Of a DNA stretch of 33,666 nt, positions 31,381 through 33,666 are shown piece after piece. The position numbers and the translations under genes were made by a program. The notes beneath the pieces are model-generated. The model was not told the DNA's origin. It made no database searches and worked only from the letters and a program-made list of their open reading frames with translations. Each line of letters begins with the position of its first letter. The stretch's first letter is position 1. Origin of the DNA: Candidatus Gastranaerophilales bacterium (GTDB taxonomy: Bacteria > Cyanobacteriota > Vampirovibrionia > Gastranaerophilales > Gastranaerophilaceae); NCBI GenBank assembly GCA_944326455.1, contig CALVEA010000023.1, positions 1-33,666 on the forward strand, in the 5' to 3' direction.

Positions 31381-31561
31381 GAAAAACTGCATAATTTAGG
31401 AGACAGTCAAGGGTCATGGCAGAGGGACTGCAGCCTGTGAATACAAAGCCGCTCAGTATCCCTGTCTAACTCAAACTGTAAGGTAATACTCTTTAAGACA
31501 CAAAGTAATACGGTATGTAGAACAAGTAAATCTACTCCGCCTACTAACAAAGGAGGTTAAA
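31381..31561 (+). promoter_or_regulatory. Candidate structured 5' leader of the large SLH gene
   Basis: The 368-bp gap 31194-31561 has no long ORF. Its 31401-31467 part is markedly less AT-rich than its surroundings. AGACAG (31401-31406) can pair with CTGTCT (31462-31467). Inside, TCA/TGA, GG/CC and CAG/CTG nest at 31414-31440 around an AGGGA loop. It looks like an RNA element or leader, but I match it to no known riboswitch. The region ends in a strong AAAGGAGG ribosome site for the gene at 31562. No convincing promoter was found. Confidence 0.4.
31416..31469 (+). CDS. Possible 17-aa leader peptide
   Basis: An ATG at 31416 opens a 17-codon frame, MAEGLQPVNTKPLSIPV, ending TAA at 31469, with AAGGG only 2 bases upstream. 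It lies wholly within the candidate structured leader. Such a short frame occurs easily by chance and the ribosome site is too close, so support is weak. Confidence 0.15.
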   Translation: MAEGLQPVNTKPLSIPV

Positions 31562-33511
31562 ATGACGATTAGAAAACTTACTGTGGCAGCTGCAATTGCC
31601 GTTGGTATAGCAACGTGTTCATTTAATACGGTAATGGCAGCCTGCCCGTGCGACCAGCGCCCTGTAGTTACGCAGGAAGCTTGTCCATGCGAAAATGAGC
31701 TTCCGGAAATAACCGGCGCAGCATGTCCATGCGATCCGGCTCCGGAACCTTGCGGATGTGATACCACACCAAAATGTGAACCTGATCCGGTTCCTTCATG
31801 CGCACTTTGTCCCGGTGTAAAAGATTTGCAGAAAAGTGACATGAAACAAGTTTATGCTTATCCGAATGCTATTTACGGATACAACAATTTTGTAGGTACA
31901 AATATTGACTCGGTTTATTCAGCAGAAGGTTTTTCTGTTACCAGAGACAACTCAAAACTCAGCTCGGCAACAATGGGAACAACAGTTAGTTCAGAAGGTG
32001 CTGTCACCGGTGCTGCAGCTAACTTGCCTTGCCTTAATGAAATGAGCAGACACAATGGTATACCAATTATCAGAGACGAGTCTAAAATGGACGGAAACGG
32101 CTGTCCTATACAAATGAGCACAGCTAACTCTATTCAAGCCATCAAAAAATCTTTCGTCCCGTTTGATTTGTCACCATTCAATGAAATGACCGGTGCTGCA
32201 GCTAATTTACAGATGTTCCCGGATGTTCCAAACGGTTACTGGGCATCTTGCGAAATTGATAAGCTCGCAACAAATGACGTTGTAGTCGGCTATCCGGACA
32301 GATTGTTTAAACCTTCAAGAAATATTTCTCGTGCCGAATTTGCAACAATGTTAGTAAAAGGTTTTGATATCGACATGTACTCATGCTCACCGGAAAAACT
32401 TTTCTCAGATGTACCTTCAAATCACTGGGCTAATTCAGCTATTACTGTTGCCGTACATCAAGATTTGCTTAAGGGATATCCAAACGGCACATTCCAGCCT
32501 AATCATAACGTAACAAGAGCCGAAGCTCTTTGTGCATTATCCAAAGGGGTAAAATGTCCTGAAATGGATAAATGCAAGGCTCAAGAAATCCTGTCAAAAT
32601 ACTGTGACGGAAATACCGTTCCTGAATGGGCACAAATTCCTATTGCAATCGCACTGGATAAAGGTGCTTTAAACAACTCGCCTAACCCGGATAAAATCGC
32701 ACCGTTTAAGGATGCAACAAGAGCTGATATAGCTGCAATGCTGCAAAATATAAGAGTCGGCGCAGGTATTGACAAAAATCCGGTAACTGCAAATAATGAT
32801 TGTCCGATTTGCCCTGACAACAAACAAGCTTTTGTAGAAAACGAAGAAATTGTAAAAATTCCGACATTACAGTTAGAATTCAAAGACCAGGTAACTGCAA
32901 AATCTTCACATGTAGGTCAGAGATTTGCTGCAAAAACACTTGAAGATGTAACAATTAACGGTCAATTATTCCCATGCGGTTCTAAGGTATACGGTAAAGT
33001 TGTAGAAGTTATAAGACCTTCAGGATGCCAAAAAGGTGCTTTAAAACTTGCATTTACAGAAATCGAAAACTGCGGATGCAGAGCAACATTGCCGAGACAA
33101 ATACTTACAGCACAGGTTGATAAATCAAATACACCGAACATCATTTCAAGAATTGTTACAGCACCTCTTACATGGGGCGGTTCAATGCTCGGTATTGTCG
33201 GCAGAACAACAGGCGGTATGTTGACAACACTTGGTAATGCTTGCGAAGACGTTGCATCCGGTACCGGTATTGCTCTGGGTGAAGTCTTCCAGGGTCAATT
33301 TGCAGCAGCAGGCAGAAGTACAATGGATGTTGTTAAAGACACTGTTAAAGCTCCGATTGACTTAACAAGAACAGCTTTATCAGGCACAATGGGCTTGTTC
33401 CAGTCTACAGGAGACGAAGTTGCATACTTAGTAGATGCTAAGGGATACAAAATCTCTGCAGTTAATCCAAAAGAACATATTACTATAGCCTTCGGATGCA
33501 GCGGCGAATAA
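31562..33511 (+). CDS. Large Cys-rich SLH surface protein (649 aa)
   Basis: A signal peptide (1-27, ending VMAA) is followed by a Pro/Cys-rich segment. It has eleven Cys between residues 28 and 83, arranged as three CPC units, CGC, and then single Cys residues. Two copies of TGAAANL (149-155, 210-216) flank an unknown region. SLH repeats follow at about 218-268 (FPDVPNGYWASCEI, GYPDRLFKP, ISRAEFATM), 280-329 (FSDVPSNHWANSA, GYPNGTFQP, VTRAEALCA) and a weak third to about 397. A beta domain (about 435-505) resembles those of two other secreted proteins here. A Gly/Ala-rich amphipathic tail (about 530-620) follows. AAAGGAGG precedes the ATG. It is probably an abundant wall-linked protein. Confidence 0.9.
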   Translation: MTIRKLTVAAAIAVGIATCSFNTVMAACPCDQRPVVTQEACPCENELPEITGAACPCDPAPEPCGCDTTPKCEPDPVPSCALCPGVKDLQKSDMKQVYAYPNAIYGYNNFVGTNIDSVYSAEGFSVTRDNSKLSSATMGTTVSSEGAVTGAAANLPCLNEMSRHNGIPIIRDESKMDGNGCPIQMSTANSIQAIKKSFVPFDLSPFNEMTGAAANLQMFPDVPNGYWASCEIDKLATNDVVVGYPDRLFKPSRNISRAEFATMLVKGFDIDMYSCSPEKLFSDVPSNHWANSAITVAVHQDLLKGYPNGTFQPNHNVTRAEALCALSKGVKCPEMDKCKAQEILSKYCDGNTVPEWAQIPIAIALDKGALNNSPNPDKIAPFKDATRADIAAMLQNIRVGAGIDKNPVTANNDCPICPDNKQAFVENEEIVKIPTLQLEFKDQVTAKSSHVGQRFAAKTLEDVTINGQLFPCGSKVYGKVVEVIRPSGCQKGALKLAFTEIENCGCRATLPRQILTAQVDKSNTPNIISRIVTAPLTWGGSMLGIVGRTTGGMLTTLGNACEDVASGTGIALGEVFQGQFAAAGRSTMDVVKDTVKAPIDLTRTALSGTMGLFQSTGDEVAYLVDAKGYKISAVNPKEHITIAFGCSGE

Positions 33512-33569
33512 AAGGTCAAAAGCCGATGTAAATATTACAAACGGCACATTTTAATCGTTGCTTATGACG

Positions 33570-33609
33570 AAAACAGACTCCGGCAGTAGTTTTTGCGGAG
33601 TCTGTTTTT
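33570..33609 (+). terminator. Intrinsic terminator of the large SLH gene
   Basis: AAAACAGACTCCG (33570-33582) and CGGAGTCTGTTTT (33596-33608) are perfectly complementary around a 13-nt loop, ending in a T-run. It lies 58 bp after the stop codon. The A/T flanks would also allow some minus-strand activity. Confidence 0.88.
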
Positions 33610-33633
33610 ATGTTTTAAATATATCCTACTTTT

Positions 33634-33666
33634 TACTCAATCCTGCAACATAATTACCATTGTGTT
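33634..33666 (-). repeat. 33-bp dispersed repeat, copy 2 (inverted)
   Basis: The minus strand reads AACACAATGGTAATTAT then GTTGCAGGATTGAGTA. It differs from 3792-3824 at one base only. The copy ends exactly at the window edge, so it may extend further. It lies downstream of the SLH gene terminator, in no visible gene. Confidence 0.85.

Noticed and set aside
31401..31467. SAM-type riboswitch
   Set aside because: A GAGGGACTG stretch recalls the SAM-I core, but the flanking conserved blocks and the overall four-way junction are missing, and the gene downstream is not methionine-related.
31471..31842. 123-aa His/Gly-rich minus-strand frame
   Set aside because: It is the antisense of the signal peptide and Cys-rich start of the large SLH protein; its His/Gly repeats only mirror the CPC codons.
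3792..33666. Attachment sites of a 30-kb integrated element
   Set aside because: The two copies are inverted, not direct, no integrase or phage gene is present, and the region between holds core genes such as hisS, dapF, pgi and lysA.
1..33666. tRNA, rRNA, CRISPR arrays and insertion sequences
   Set aside because: I looked through the intergenic stretches and found no cloverleaf, rRNA-like sequence, regular repeat-spacer array or transposase.

Overview
The window is low-GC bacterial DNA with short intergenic gaps, mostly good Shine-Dalgarno sites and almost no mobile DNA. Several things point to a non-photosynthetic relative of Cyanobacteria, most likely Gastranaerophilales (Melainabacteria/Vampirovibrionia). 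NusB is long and sits next to ftsY. lysA is followed directly by a CdaA-type diadenylate cyclase. Two secreted proteins carry S-layer homology (SLH) repeats, and several proteins have no family I recognise. The lineage is inferred from gene content and remembered synteny; no search was run.

Layout. 1-1639: terminator, single-cluster ferredoxin and phosphopentomutase, minus strand. 1731-3299: nusB-ftsY. 3973-9136: plus-strand run lysA, cdaA, YitT-like membrane protein, a possible FlgM-like small protein, a TPR protein and a YkgJ-type Cys-cluster protein. 9150-11937: minus-strand envelope cluster of a GNAT acetyltransferase, an M48-like protein that has lost its HExxH motif, a secreted beta-rich protein and an MCE/MlaD protein. 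12112-13431: a divergent glucose-6-phosphate isomerase with a strong terminator. 13539-14159: a nitroreductase broken by two in-frame stops. 14807-18202: an acyltransferase, a Zn/Cd/Pb P-type ATPase and its divergent ArsR/SmtB repressor, with three copies of one operator. 18205-19852: a MerR / carboxymuconolactone-decarboxylase-like / cupin operon behind a 19-bp-spacer MerR promoter. 20036-20962: a sigma-70 factor. 20964-29015: two GH77-like proteins around an SLH protein, an unknown protein, hisS and dapF. 29093-31193: an acyltransferase coupled to a second YkgJ protein, then a YvlD-like membrane protein. 31194-33666: a long leader and a large Cys-rich SLH surface protein.

The genes are a mix of housekeeping functions (lysine/peptidoglycan precursor synthesis through lysA and dapF, c-di-AMP synthesis, translation, SRP targeting, glycolysis and glycogen/maltodextrin metabolism) and cell-envelope functions. 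The least explained observations are: a short N-terminal motif shared by five otherwise unrelated minus-strand proteins; a degenerate protease in an MCE operon; a tail-anchored GH77 paralogue; a domain shared by three secreted proteins; a 33-bp repeat present in opposite orientations about 30 kb apart; and a candidate structured leader in front of the large SLH gene.
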